From Saprospira sp. CCB-QB6 (GTDB lineage: Bacteria > Bacteroidota > Bacteroidia > Chitinophagales > Saprospiraceae), in contig NZ_CP116808.1 of assembly GCF_028464065.1 (NCBI RefSeq), positions 2,435,501-2,499,500 of the forward strand: DNA of 64,000 nucleotides, written 5' to 3'. Below are positions 49,819-58,557 of this stretch, piece after piece. A model generated the notes under the pieces. That model worked only from the letters and a program-made list of their open reading frames with translations, was not told where the DNA came from and made no database searches. Position 1 is the stretch's first letter. Each line of letters starts with the position of its first letter. A program made the position numbers and the translations under genes.

Positions 49819-50730
49819 ATGTATCAAACTTTGTTGTACTACAAGTACGCCCATCTAGAAGATGCGGAAGAAATGGCGCCTAAACACCTCCAATTTTGTA
49901 AGGATTTAGGCATTTTGGGCCGCATTATTATTGCCAATGAGGGGTTGAATGGAACGATCTCGGGAACGCCAGAGCAATGCCAGGCTTATATGGATTATGT
50001 AGAATCTGATCCCCGCCTGCAAGGCATTCATTGGAAAATTGACGATGTGGAGGAGCTTTCTTTTGTTAAGATGCACGTTCGCTACAAGGCAGAAATTGTA
50101 AACTCTGGCCTTTTTGATAGCGTAGATCCTACAAAAGAGACGGGAAAGCACCTACAGCCTGCCGAATTTAAGGCCCTAAAGGACCAAGAAGATGTGGTAG
50201 TGATTGATATGCGATCTAATTATGAGCACAAGCTAGGCCGCTTTAAAGGGGCCATTACGATGGACATTGATAACTTTCGGGAGTTTCCAGAGAAGATCAA
50301 GGAAATGGACCATCTGAAAGATAAAAAAGTATTGACCTATTGCACGGGCGGCATCAAATGCGAGAAAGCCTCGGCTTATTTGATCCAGCAGGGTTTTCAG
50401 GATGTTTACCAGTTGCATGGGGGCATCATTAACTATGGCAAAGAGGTTGGTGGAGAAGATTTTGAGGGCGATTGCTACGTTTTTGATGGTCGGGTACATG
50501 TGCCTGTAAACACGGTAAATCCTTCGGTCATTAGCCGCTGCTACAACTGTGGTGAAAAGACCACGAGAATGGTCAACTGCTGCAATGCGCATTGCAACGA
50601 TCACTTTGTACAGTGTGAGCGTTGTAGCCAAGAAATGGCAGGAGCCTGTTCGGTCCAATGTAAAGAATCTGACTATGCTCGTCCCTACAACGAAAAGGGC
50701 TTTTATAGAAAGCAACTTTGTGAGGATTAG
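49819..50730 (+). CDS. trhO: tRNA uridine(34) hydroxylase (rhodanese family)
   Basis: Forms 5-hydroxyuridine at position 34 of tRNAs with oxygen. The start is MYQTLLYYKYAHL, giving 303 aa; the longer open frame enters CLE 19. The N-terminal domain has IIIANEGLNGTISGT. The rhodanese domain has VVVIDMRSNYEHKLGRFKGA and the active Cys in YCTGGIKCEKAS. A Cys-rich tail (CYNCGEKTTRMVNCC and following) probably binds zinc. Confidence 0.93.
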   Translation: MYQTLLYYKYAHLEDAEEMAPKHLQFCKDLGILGRIIIANEGLNGTISGTPEQCQAYMDYVESDPRLQGIHWKIDDVEELSFVKMHVRYKAEIVNSGLFDSVDPTKETGKHLQPAEFKALKDQEDVVVIDMRSNYEHKLGRFKGAITMDIDNFREFPEKIKEMDHLKDKKVLTYCTGGIKCEKASAYLIQQGFQDVYQLHGGIINYGKEVGGEDFEGDCYVFDGRVHVPVNTVNPSVISRCYNCGEKTTRMVNCCNAHCNDHFVQCERCSQEMAGACSVQCKESDYARPYNEKGFYRKQLCED

Positions 50731-50750
50731 TAGAAAAGCAGTCCGTATAA

Positions 50751-50794
50751 AATAGTCGCAAGCGTTTTGTCGTTTTGCGACTATTGCTTTTTTT
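50751..50794 (+). terminator. Intrinsic terminator of trhO
   Basis: Perfect 11-bp stem AATAGTCGCAA/TTGCGACTATT followed by seven Ts. Confidence 0.85.
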
Positions 50795-50818
50795 GGGAAA
50801 CATCATCAAACTCTAGTT

Positions 50819-51319
50819 ATGTCAGTTGCTCGATTTCTATCTATCTGTTTTTGTCTATTTATGGGCTTTTCTAGTTTATCTGCCCAGCATTATGATCAGG
50901 CTATTGGTTTGCGTGGAGGGACCTCTTTTCAGCTTAGTTATAAAGAATTCTTTTCTTATTATCCCTCGCCCCAGATGGCTTGGGAGGTATTGGTCGGGGT
51001 CCATATAGATGAGCGTCGCCGCTCTTTTACCAATGGTTATGTGGTGGAAGGGATGTGGTATTATCATCAGGATATTGGCTTTAACACCAACTTCTCGGCT
51101 TATGGAGCCGCAGGCCTACATATGGGCATCTATACCCCTGTGGGAGAAAAAAGACGCTTTGGGGCGGGCTTGGCCATTGCTTTGGGGGCCGAATACACCT
51201 TTAATTTTACGCCCGTTAATATTGGCTTGGATTGGAAACCCATTTTGGGGAGTCCCCGCAGTTCTTTGTTGCGTGGCGCCTTGACCATCCGCTATATTTT
51301 GCCCACCACTTGGCAGTAA
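50819..51319 (+). CDS. Secreted, probably outer-membrane beta-barrel protein, 166 aa
   Basis: A signal peptide (residues 1-22, cleavage after LSA) is followed by amphipathic strands (IGLRGGTSFQLSYKE; WEVLVGVHID; AYGAAGLHMGIYTP; LAIALGAEYTF) consistent with a small OmpW/PorT-type barrel. The end is RYILPTTWQ. It is followed after 31 bp by the FKBP lipoprotein gene and may share its mRNA. Function unknown. Confidence 0.72.
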   Translation: MSVARFLSICFCLFMGFSSLSAQHYDQAIGLRGGTSFQLSYKEFFSYYPSPQMAWEVLVGVHIDERRRSFTNGYVVEGMWYYHQDIGFNTNFSAYGAAGLHMGIYTPVGEKRRFGAGLAIALGAEYTFNFTPVNIGLDWKPILGSPRSSLLRGALTIRYILPTTWQ

Positions 51320-51350
51320 AATGCATCTTATTTAAAAAATAGAACGACTT

Positions 51351-51800
51351 ATGAACTACAAATTTTTTATCCTCTGCCTTTTGGCCCTTCCCTTTTTAAC
51401 TTCCTGCGAAAAGCAATCGGAAAAAGACCGAGAGAAGATCCTCAATTACATTGAGGATAATAATCTGAATGCCCAAGAAGGCGAAGATGGCCTCTTTTAT
51501 GTCATTGAGGTCGAGGGAACAGGAGATACGGCTACCATTGCCGATAATGTTAAGGTGCATTATGAGGGCTATCTCCTCAATGGAGATAAATTTGACTCTT
51601 CTGTTGATCGGGGAACCCCCGCTACTTTTCCCCTAGCCAATGTGATTAAGGGCTGGCAGATAGGAATTCCCAAATTTAAGGAAGGCGGTAGCGGCAAATT
51701 GCTGATTCCCTCTGCTCTAGGCTATGGATCCACGGGCAGCGGAAGCATTCCCGCCAATAGCGTCCTCATCTTTGATGTGGAAGTGATTGAGGTGTTATAA
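51351..51800 (+). CDS. FKBP-type peptidyl-prolyl isomerase, lipoprotein
   Basis: 149 aa. The lipobox LTSC is at residues about 17-20. The FKBP domain has VKVHYEGYLLNGDKFDSSVDRG (typical VHYEGYL...FDSS) and the active-site region VIKGWQIGIPKFKEG, ending LIFDVEVIEVL. It assists folding of exported proteins. Confidence 0.92.
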   Translation: MNYKFFILCLLALPFLTSCEKQSEKDREKILNYIEDNNLNAQEGEDGLFYVIEVEGTGDTATIADNVKVHYEGYLLNGDKFDSSVDRGTPATFPLANVIKGWQIGIPKFKEGGSGKLLIPSALGYGSTGSGSIPANSVLIFDVEVIEVL

Positions 51801-51817
51801 GAAAGCCTAGAGAAGGA

Positions 51818-51855
51818 AAAAAAACGGCCAGCACGCAAATTGCGTGCTGGCCGTT
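51818..51855. terminator. Terminator between FKBP and pyk genes
   Basis: Perfect 15-bp stem ACGGCCAGCACGCAA / TTGCGTGCTGGCCGT. The T-run is on the minus strand, so it mainly ends the pyk transcript. Confidence 0.85.
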
Positions 51856-51883
51856 GGTGTTGATTAGCTGTTTGGAGGCGAAA

Positions 51884-53317
51884 CTACTGCACCAAAGTCA
51901 CTTTCAACATATTGGTCTTTTTCCGCTCATGCAGCGGCATAGAGCCCGTATTGATAATCACATCTCCGGCTTCGAGCAAGCCTTTTTCCTTGAGGATATT
52001 CACTACATCTCGGATGGTATCATCGGTGCTCGTAAACTTATCATAATAGTAGCAACGAGTGCCCCAAACCAAGTTGAGGGTCTTAATCAAATGCTCATCC
52101 GAAGAGAAAACCACCACATCAGCTTCTGGGCGGTAACTAGAGACCATAAAGCCCGTATAACCCGATTTGGTCATCCCAATAATCATCTTGGCTTTTACCT
52201 GCTTGGCAATTCGGCAGGCATTATAGCAAATTGCATCAGACAAAAAGGATTCAGAATCATCAGAAGGAGTGAGTTCGCGATTATAGACTGTGGGCATTTC
52301 CTCCGCCTGAGCAATAATGCTATTCATAGATTCTACCACCTTGGTTGGATGCAAGCCCATAGCCGTTTCATTACTGAGCATAACCGTATCGGCGCCATCC
52401 AAAACGGCATTGGCTACATCAATAATCTCGGCACGGGTGGGCGTGGGGTTTTTAATCATGCTGTCCATCATCTGTGTGGCCACAATAACGGGACAAGCCT
52501 GCTCAATACATTTGCGAATAATCATTTTTTGCAACATAGGCAGGCGCTCCATGGGCACTTCTACGCCTAAGTCGCCTCGAGCTACCATAACCCCATCCGA
52601 AGCAGCAATAATTTCATCAATATTGGTAATGGCTTCGGGCTTCTCAATCTTGGCAATAATGCGGGCAGGATGCTTGGCTTTCTTTAGGCGCTTGCGCAAA
52701 TCCTCAATATCTTGGGCTTTGCGGACAAAAGAAAGGGCAATCCAATTAAAAGGTAGGCTCAAGATAAAGTCTAAATCACGCAGGTCTTTTTCGGTCAAAG
52801 AAGGCTGCGAAATATTGGTGTCAGGCAAATTTACGCCCTTGCGAGAAGAAAGAAAGTCGCCATATAAAACCTCTAATTGCACCTCATCTTTACCATTGCT
52901 ACTCTTAACCAGCAACTCTACTTTTCCATCATCTACTAGTACCTTTTCCCCCACTTTCACATCCTTGGCAAAGTCCGTATAGCTCATATAGACTTTCTCG
53001 GCTGTGCCCAGGCATTCCTCAGCAGTAAAGGTCAAGATTTGTCCTTTAGTCAGCGGAATTTTACCGTTTTCAATCTGGCCCACCCGAAGTTTGGGCCCCT
53101 GCAAATCCGCCAAAAGGCTAATGTTGGTCCCGTATTTTTTATTGATATATTGCACATAGTCAAAGACCTTTTTGTGGTCCTCATGTTGCCCATGCGAAAA
53201 GTTGAGCCGAATGCCATCTACACCCGCTTTGACCAAGCTCAATAGGCTTTGATAGTCATTGGATGCGGGGCCAATTGTGGCCAAAATCTTGGTCTTCTGA
53301 AACTTAGAAATTTCCAT
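51884..53317 (-). CDS. pyk: Pyruvate kinase
   Basis: Last step of glycolysis, phosphoenolpyruvate + ADP to pyruvate + ATP. 477 aa. Motifs: TKILATIGPAS, GIRLNFSHGQHEDH, the catalytic IIAKIEKPEAI and MVARGDLGVEVP. CLE 20 lies 30 bp before the start codon; no promoter is seen between. Confidence 0.96.
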   Translation of the reverse strand: MEISKFQKTKILATIGPASNDYQSLLSLVKAGVDGIRLNFSHGQHEDHKKVFDYVQYINKKYGTNISLLADLQGPKLRVGQIENGKIPLTKGQILTFTAEECLGTAEKVYMSYTDFAKDVKVGEKVLVDDGKVELLVKSSNGKDEVQLEVLYGDFLSSRKGVNLPDTNISQPSLTEKDLRDLDFILSLPFNWIALSFVRKAQDIEDLRKRLKKAKHPARIIAKIEKPEAITNIDEIIAASDGVMVARGDLGVEVPMERLPMLQKMIIRKCIEQACPVIVATQMMDSMIKNPTPTRAEIIDVANAVLDGADTVMLSNETAMGLHPTKVVESMNSIIAQAEEMPTVYNRELTPSDDSESFLSDAICYNACRIAKQVKAKMIIGMTKSGYTGFMVSSYRPEADVVVFSSDEHLIKTLNLVWGTRCYYYDKFTSTDDTIRDVVNILKEKGLLEAGDVIINTGSMPLHERKKTNMLKVTLVQ

Positions 53318-53347
53318 AAAATGGTTTTTTGTTGTTCTGCTGTTTGA

Positions 53348-53469
53348 TTTGGGGCCTCCGCCTCGCTGCGCTCGTCGGCGCTACGTTTCGGGGCTCGCTG
53401 TTCGCTCGGCCCTTCGGCAGCTTTGCCGCCTCGGTCTGGCCTTCGGCCACCCCTGCACATCGCTAGGCC
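53348..53469 (-). repeat. CLE 20, type A, between upp and pyk
   Basis: On the minus strand it starts GGCCTAGCGATG and ends GGAGGCCCCAAA. The third arm is GGCGGC-aaa-GCTGCC (one GU pair). It is preceded by a well-formed 5' arm (GCTGGC-gaa-GCCAGC with a leading TTTGCGTCTAGAA). It lies in a same-strand gap, so it is probably transcribed in sense. Confidence 0.88.
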
Positions 53470-53509
53470 AGCTGGCTTCGCCAGCTTCTAGACGCAAAAA
53501 ATCTTTCTT

Positions 53510-54169
53510 CTAATCTTGAATCTTAGAGCCATAGGCTAGGTCTCCCGCATCGCCCAAGCCAGGAACAATATAGGATTTGGCGGTTAATTCATCATCAATA
53601 GCACCGGTCCAGATATGAACTCTGGGGTGCATGCGTTGGATGTGTTCAATACCATCGGCAGCGGCAATGGCCACCACAATATGAATATCTCTAGCTTGCC
53701 CATAAACCGAAAGGGCATCGATAGTCATGGCCATAGAGGCACCAGTGGCCAGCATGGGGTCGGCAATAATGAGGGTGCGGTCTTCTAGCTCTGGACAAGA
53801 AACATATTCTAGATGAATCTCAAAGCTACCATCTTTATGATGACGGCGATAGGCCGACACAAAGGCATTATCGGCTCGGTCAAAGATATGTAGCAAGCCC
53901 TGATGCATGGGCAAGCCCGCCCGCAGAATGGTGGCCAAAACAGGTTGCTCGATAGGCAGGGCCACTTCGGCTTCCCCCAAGGGCGTTTCTACGGTTTGCG
54001 CCTGATAGGCTAGGGTTTTACTAATTTCATAGGCCATGACCTCGCCCAACCGCTGTAAATTTTGGCGGAAGCGCATCGGATCTTGTTGAATATCAACGGA
54101 ACGCAATTCGGCCACATATTGATTGGCAATAGAATTTTCTAAAGATAAATTATGAATAGGAGCAGGCAT
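53510..54169 (-). CDS. upp: Uracil phosphoribosyltransferase
   Basis: Converts uracil and PRPP to UMP (pyrimidine salvage), 219 aa. The PRPP loop is LIIADPMLATGASM and the uracil-binding end GLGDAGDLAYGSK. Confidence 0.94.
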   Translation of the reverse strand: MPAPIHNLSLENSIANQYVAELRSVDIQQDPMRFRQNLQRLGEVMAYEISKTLAYQAQTVETPLGEAEVALPIEQPVLATILRAGLPMHQGLLHIFDRADNAFVSAYRRHHKDGSFEIHLEYVSCPELEDRTLIIADPMLATGASMAMTIDALSVYGQARDIHIVVAIAAADGIEHIQRMHPRVHIWTGAIDDELTAKSYIVPGLGDAGDLAYGSKIQD

Positions 54170-54199
54170 AAATTAAGGCTTTTTTAGGTGGAAGAAGCA

Positions 54200-54227
54200 T
54201 TGGCAAAATAGGAATTTTGTATCTTCA
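54200..54227 (+). promoter_or_regulatory. Possible promoter of the SMI1/KNR4-like gene
   Basis: TTG, 17 nt, then TATCTTCA, a weak match to TAnnTTTG. Confidence 0.3.
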
Positions 54228-54262
54228 ACCCAAGACTTTGACCACTTAAATCCCTTTATATT

Positions 54263-55054
54263 ATGCTTTGGGCCCTTGGCGAAAACTATGCTTATGAACT
54301 TCAGGAAGCTTTTCGACCAGATCGTTTAGAATGGCGAATTTGGCCCCTCCTTCTGCCCGATCAGCAGCTACGGATAGAGCAGGCCAAGGGGATGGAAAAG
54401 CTAACGCCTAAGGGGTTAACTGACTGCCTTAACCTAGCCTTGAAATCGGGTTGGCGGCAGCTTTACCCCCAGTTTCGTTTGGCTTGGCAAAGGGGAGCTT
54501 GGCGGCCTCAAACCGAGCTTTGGAGCGATTGGCGCAATTTGGCCCAATTGCTTCCACATCGTCCGAACTTTGGGGTTTGGGAATTGCAGCAGCATTGGCA
54601 GGATATTCAGGCGGCAGAACGGGAATTGCCCTTTTCTTTGCCGCCTTTGCTTCAACAGCTCTATCTATATAATGGCTTGGCTGGGGGGTGGGGACCAGAT
54701 AGTGGGCTTTTGGCCTTATTGCCCAACCTCGGGCGCCCCTCTTTGTTGGCAGCCCGCAAAAGTTTGGAGGCCGAGCCAGAACAGGCGGCCTTTTGGCGGC
54801 ACTATCCGCATTTAATTCCCTTTTTGCATTGGGGCACGGGGGTCTACTCCCTCTTTGATAGCCGAAACCCCGAGGCGCCTGTCTGGGCTTTTGATCCCGA
54901 ATTATTAGGGCCAGATGAAGATTGGGAGGCGGCTTGCTGGTGGCATAGCCCCTCCTTACTCAATTGGTTTCAGTATTGGCTAGAGACCGACCGCTATGGG
55001 ATAAAGCTTTGGCAACAGATGTATGAGCGCAAAGGGATGGAGTTTAGAAAGTAG
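54263..55054 (+). CDS. SMI1/KNR4-like protein, 263 aa
   Basis: The region about 115-240 has the pattern of SMI1/KNR4 (SUKH) proteins: LPPLLQQLYLYNGLAGGWG, then LIPFLHWGTGVYSLFDSRN and PVWAFDPELLG. The N-terminal 110 residues are Trp- and Leu-rich and unassigned. SUKH proteins are often immunity proteins against toxins, but no toxin gene is adjacent. Monocistronic. Confidence 0.65.
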   Translation: MLWALGENYAYELQEAFRPDRLEWRIWPLLLPDQQLRIEQAKGMEKLTPKGLTDCLNLALKSGWRQLYPQFRLAWQRGAWRPQTELWSDWRNLAQLLPHRPNFGVWELQQHWQDIQAAERELPFSLPPLLQQLYLYNGLAGGWGPDSGLLALLPNLGRPSLLAARKSLEAEPEQAAFWRHYPHLIPFLHWGTGVYSLFDSRNPEAPVWAFDPELLGPDEDWEAACWWHSPSLLNWFQYWLETDRYGIKLWQQMYERKGMEFRK

Positions 55055-55109
55055 TGGGGCCCAACTGGATCTAGGCGCTATTATTCTATTATTCATCAGT
55101 GGATTGGTT

Positions 55110-55233
55110 GGCCTAGCGATGCGAAAGGGGGGCCGAAGGCCAGACCGAGCCGCTGAAAGCGGCGAAGGGCCGAGCGAGTAGCGAGCCCTGTAGCGTAGCG
55201 CCGCAAGGCGAAGCCGCAGCGGAGGCCCCAAAA
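55110..55233 (+). repeat. CLE 21, type A
   Basis: Starts GGCCTAGCGATG and ends GGAGGCCCCAAAA, 10 bp from the stop codon of the minus-strand OmpA-domain gene. The third arm is GCCGCT-gaa-AGCGGC, like CLE 1. Confidence 0.87.
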
Positions 55234-55243
55234 CATCCTCCTA

Positions 55244-56203
55244 CTAAGGAACCTCTTCCACTAAAATTTCTACACGGCGGTTTTGGGCGGCCTTATATAG
55301 GGCGCGGCTGCCATCGGCTAGGGTATCTATTTGGAGGAGCTCTTGATTGGAGCGGCTTTGGGTTTGGATGGGGCAGCTAATGCCCTTTCGTTCTAGATAG
55401 GCCTTGGTTTGTAGGGCAAAACTGAGGGCTTCTTCTTGGGCGGCCTGCCCTTTTAGTTTAGAATCGGTATGTCCGATGACAATCAGTTGGGCATTGGGAT
55501 TTTGGGCCAAATAATTTTGCAGGCTATCGAGATATTCGCCAAAAACGGGTGGAGCCAGCTTAAATCGTTGATTGGGGGATCGGAAAAGGGCCATGCGGGC
55601 GTCATAAGTTAGTCGCTTAACATCTTGGAGATAGGCTTGGCGGAAGCGTTCGGCCTCTTTTTTTTCTTGTTCGGGTCCGCTGGGCAGATAACCGATAATT
55701 TCGAGTTCGATATAAAAGGCCTTTTTGTCTTGAGGGATAGTATCGCCTAGAATATAGATTTGTTGGCTGGGGAGTTCGTATTCGGCCATCAGTTTATCGG
55801 CGATACTAAGGGCTCTGGCACGGCCTAGATTTCCGTAGCGTTTGGCTTGTTCGGGCAGGGTTTCTTCCTTCTTATAGCGGCCAATAATTTTGAGTTTGGC
55901 TTGGGGCTGGCTTTTGAGTAGCAGAGCCATTTCTTCGAGCAGGGCCAATTGTTTGGGGAGGTAGAGCGGGGCGGTACTGCCATAATCAAACTCAAATTCG
56001 GGATAATTTTCCCAGAGGGGAATGCCTTCAGCGCTTATCGTTAGGTCGTTGGGAATATGGGCCAGTTGGCTGCTATCGATAGGGGGCGGGGGCGGGCCAC
56101 ATTGGTCGAGAATCACGCAATAATAATATTTCTGGGCCATAGAGAGCCAGATACTAAAGACGAGTAGGGCAAGAAGGAGAATGAGTATATTTTTTCGGCT
56201 CAT
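55244..56203 (-). CDS. Protein with two OmpA-like domains, 319 aa
   Basis: An N-terminal membrane anchor or uncleaved signal (residues 5-23) is followed by a Pro-rich stretch (GPPPPPIDS) and two OmpA-type peptidoglycan-binding regions. The first (res. about 65-170) has LGRARALSIADKL. The second (200-315) has LIVIGHTDSKLKG and a final AQNRRVEILVEE. It probably links the envelope to peptidoglycan. Confidence 0.83.
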   Translation of the reverse strand: MSRKNILILLLALLVFSIWLSMAQKYYYCVILDQCGPPPPPIDSSQLAHIPNDLTISAEGIPLWENYPEFEFDYGSTAPLYLPKQLALLEEMALLLKSQPQAKLKIIGRYKKEETLPEQAKRYGNLGRARALSIADKLMAEYELPSQQIYILGDTIPQDKKAFYIELEIIGYLPSGPEQEKKEAERFRQAYLQDVKRLTYDARMALFRSPNQRFKLAPPVFGEYLDSLQNYLAQNPNAQLIVIGHTDSKLKGQAAQEEALSFALQTKAYLERKGISCPIQTQSRSNQELLQIDTLADGSRALYKAAQNRRVEILVEEVP

Positions 56204-56216
56204 AGAATCGTAAAAG

Positions 56217-56247
56217 AAAAAAGGCTGTTAGCGCAACTAACAGCCTT
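56217..56247 (-). terminator. Intrinsic terminator
   Basis: Perfect 11-bp stem AAGGCTGTTAG/CTAACAGCCTT with minus-strand Ts, between the 489-aa and OmpA-domain genes. Confidence 0.85.
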
Positions 56248-56259
56248 TTGGGTATGAAT

Positions 56260-57729
56260 TTAATCTTTAAAAGGAGGTGGATCGAGAGGAATATCTTTAT
56301 CGATATCGTTTAATCCTTCTGGATTATCCAAATCCTTAAACTCCTCATCATTATCTAAATCTAGAGGCGGGAGTTCCTCGCCAAAGTTTTCGGGATATTC
56401 TGGAATTTCGGGTAGTTCTTCGGGGATAGCAGGAAACTCATCTCTAGTTTCCTCCGTCGCCACGGGAACGGGAATATCGCCAGGCATCACATCTAAATCT
56501 GCGGGCATATCTTCGGGATTGAAGCTATACTCTTCATTAGTTGTGGTCGTATTTACGAATTCATTTTCTGTGGTCGTAAAGCTAGTGGGAATTGTTGCGC
56601 CAGTAGCCGATTGCACATTAGCCAATTCGTCATTGATCATGGCTTGTAGTTGGCTATTAACCTGCTGGGCATCGCCAGTTTTTTCTAGTTTGCGTTGTAG
56701 CTCGAGCAAGCGGAGAGCGGCTTCAAAGCGTTGGCTAGCTTGGTTGACCGAGTTTTCTCTTTTGACATTGGCCAAACGTTCTTCCATTTGCAATTTGGCG
56801 GCTTCTTCGCGGGCGCGGACCATATCGCGGGCAGAGCCGCTAATAAAGGTTTCCAAACTCTCAATCAAAGAAGTAAGGATTTTGTGGACCACTCTAGCCG
56901 AGAAACCTCCCAAAAAGGCCAAAATAGGCTTATAGGTAATAAAGCCGCCTAGGCTTTGGGCGGGATTAGCCACCTCTGAGGCATCGCCACCATAAACAGC
57001 GGGATCAATAAAGATAAATTGGGCCAAAATTACCCCAGAAACGATACCTAGAATAAAGCGAATCCAATACATCGATTCGTACTTGGTATCAAAAGAGGCA
57101 TTAGAGATATACTTATAAGCCTCAAAAAGGGCGTAGAAAGAAGCTCCAGCAGCAGCAATGGCCAAAATGAAGACTTGGTTGAGCATAAACTTCATGGGAT
57201 CCTGATAATCTAGGATATTCCCATTGACAGAGCGAGCGTCAACCTCTTCAAACATGAATAACCCCAAAAAAGTCAGCAGCGAAATAATCGCAATAAAAGT
57301 CATGCGCTGAATAAGGGGAATGGGGCCCAAAAAGCGGAAAGCGCTCTTCTTTTGCTCTTCCAGTAAAACAATAGAGCTAGGTTGAGCGGGATAGACCGCA
57401 GCGGTCAAATCCTCATGCACCATACTCAATTGGTTAATCATATCCTCTTGAGAGGGAATGTGTACCTCCTCGGCCTGAACCGAGCGATGGGCCATCCCGC
57501 CTAGGGTTTGGCGGCGGCTATACTCCAAAAATGGGTGGGTTCCATTGGCATTTCGGCTGCCATCTGAAACGGTCCCATTTTCTACATAATCTTGGTAGAG
57601 CTTAAATTTCTTGAGACTGGCCAATAGACCAGGGGGAAGCTTCTTACCTTCTGCCAAAGCGTGATCAATCATCGCTTCGCATTCGAGCAAGGTCTTATCT
57701 ACGGAATTTTGATGCTTTTTTTTGCCCAT
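56260..57729 (-). CDS. Hypothetical membrane protein with acidic C-terminal tail, 489 aa
   Basis: I do not recognise this protein. It has about 145 soluble residues, then four membrane helices (about 145-300: FIAIISLLTFLGLFMF; VFILAIAAAGASFYALF; FILGIVSGVILAQFIF; PILAFLGGFSARVV). A coiled coil follows (about 305-360, AREEAAKLQMEERLANVKRE). The last 110 residues are disordered and very rich in Glu, Asp and Pro. The overall design suggests a membrane scaffold. It has its own terminator. Confidence 0.7.
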   Translation of the reverse strand: MGKKKHQNSVDKTLLECEAMIDHALAEGKKLPPGLLASLKKFKLYQDYVENGTVSDGSRNANGTHPFLEYSRRQTLGGMAHRSVQAEEVHIPSQEDMINQLSMVHEDLTAAVYPAQPSSIVLLEEQKKSAFRFLGPIPLIQRMTFIAIISLLTFLGLFMFEEVDARSVNGNILDYQDPMKFMLNQVFILAIAAAGASFYALFEAYKYISNASFDTKYESMYWIRFILGIVSGVILAQFIFIDPAVYGGDASEVANPAQSLGGFITYKPILAFLGGFSARVVHKILTSLIESLETFISGSARDMVRAREEAAKLQMEERLANVKRENSVNQASQRFEAALRLLELQRKLEKTGDAQQVNSQLQAMINDELANVQSATGATIPTSFTTTENEFVNTTTTNEEYSFNPEDMPADLDVMPGDIPVPVATEETRDEFPAIPEELPEIPEYPENFGEELPPLDLDNDEEFKDLDNPEGLNDIDKDIPLDPPPFKD

Positions 57730-57871
57730 GACTGGCTTATATTTTCGTTTTTTGGTGCAGGGATAGGGCCATTTGGGCCCAATAAGAACCCAAAGACAAA
57801 GGAAGATAGTCGAAAATGACTTAAATTTTGAAAAAGGCCTGAAAAAAAATTCCTTATCCCCCTATTTATCG

Positions 57872-57879
57872 TATTTTTG
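57872..57879 (+). promoter_or_regulatory. Possible -7 box of rpsO
   Basis: TATTTTTG fits TAnnTTTG and lies 60 nt before the rpsO start. No -33 box with good spacing was found. Confidence 0.3.
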
Positions 57880-57939
57880 CCGCAGCTAAGATATGATTCT
57901 CAGCAATCTTGATTAGTAAACCATTTAAAATTTTAAACA

Positions 57940-58233
57940 ATGGCAACTTACCTCTCTAAAGAGACCAAAAACGAAATTTTTGAAACTTACGCAGGCAGCG
58001 CCAGCAACACAGGTTCTGTAGAAGGCCAGGTAGCATTGCTATCTTTCCGCATCAAAAACTTGTCTGAGCACCTCAAAATCAACCACAAAGATCACGCAAC
58101 TCGTCGTTCTTTGCTCAAAATGGTTGGTCACCGTAAGTCTTTGCTCAAATACTTGGCAAAGAAAGATATTCTCAAATATCGTGAGTTGATCGCTAAACTA
58201 GGTATCCGCGATACTTTGGGCCGCAATCAATAA
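57940..58233 (+). CDS. rpsO: 30S ribosomal protein S15
   Basis: 97 aa, slightly longer than the usual 89 owing to both ends. The family core [21 protein letters not shown] is partly shown here as [12 protein letters not shown], followed by [22 protein letters not shown]15 binds 16S rRNA. In many bacteria rpsO and pnp form an operon, as suggested here, but CLE 22 and a terminator separate them. Confidence 0.95.
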   Translation: MATYLSKETKNEIFETYAGSASNTGSVEGQVALLSFRIKNLSEHLKINHKDHATRRSLLKMVGHRKSLLKYLAKKDILKYRELIAKLGIRDTLGRNQ

Positions 58234-58277
58234 GAAACCATTGGGGCTTCTGCTATTTTTAGTAGAGGCCCTTTTGT

Positions 58278-58400
58278 TTTTTAGGGGCCTCCCGCAGCAA
58301 GCTGCGGGCGCTACGCTTCAGGGCTCGCAGGTCTGCTCGGCCCTTCGTCGCTTCGCTCCTTGGTCTGCGGCTTTGCCGCCCCCTTTCGCATCGCTAGGCC
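58278..58400 (-). repeat. CLE 22, type A, between rpsO and pnp
   Basis: On the minus strand it starts GGCCTAGCGATG and ends GGAGGCCCCTAAAA. Its last arm, CCCGCAGC-tt-GCTGCGGG, is perfectly paired but different from all others. It is antisense to rpsO, lies before the rpsO terminator and is preceded by a 5' arm (GGCGC-gaa-GCGCC). Confidence 0.86.
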
Positions 58401-58432
58401 AGGCGCTTCGCGCCTTCTACACGCAAATAAAT

Positions 58433-58466
58433 AAAACAGAAAGCCCGCAAGCCTTTCTGTTTTAGC
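58433..58466. terminator. Bidirectional terminator after rpsO
   Basis: 11-bp stem AAAACAGAAAG/CTTTCTGTTTT with a 9-nt loop, A-rich on one side and T-rich on the other. Confidence 0.7.
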
Positions 58467-58557
58467 CACACTTCTTGTCCGCAATACAACAAATTGCATT
58501 TTTAGCAGCAGGCTAAGGAGGTCTGCTGTCAGACGTTATCTTAAACAATTATTAGAA

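Noticed and set aside
51854-52982. Plus-strand frames of 238 and 221 residues inside pyk
   Set aside because: They are antisense shadows of pyruvate kinase, whose motifs are complete.
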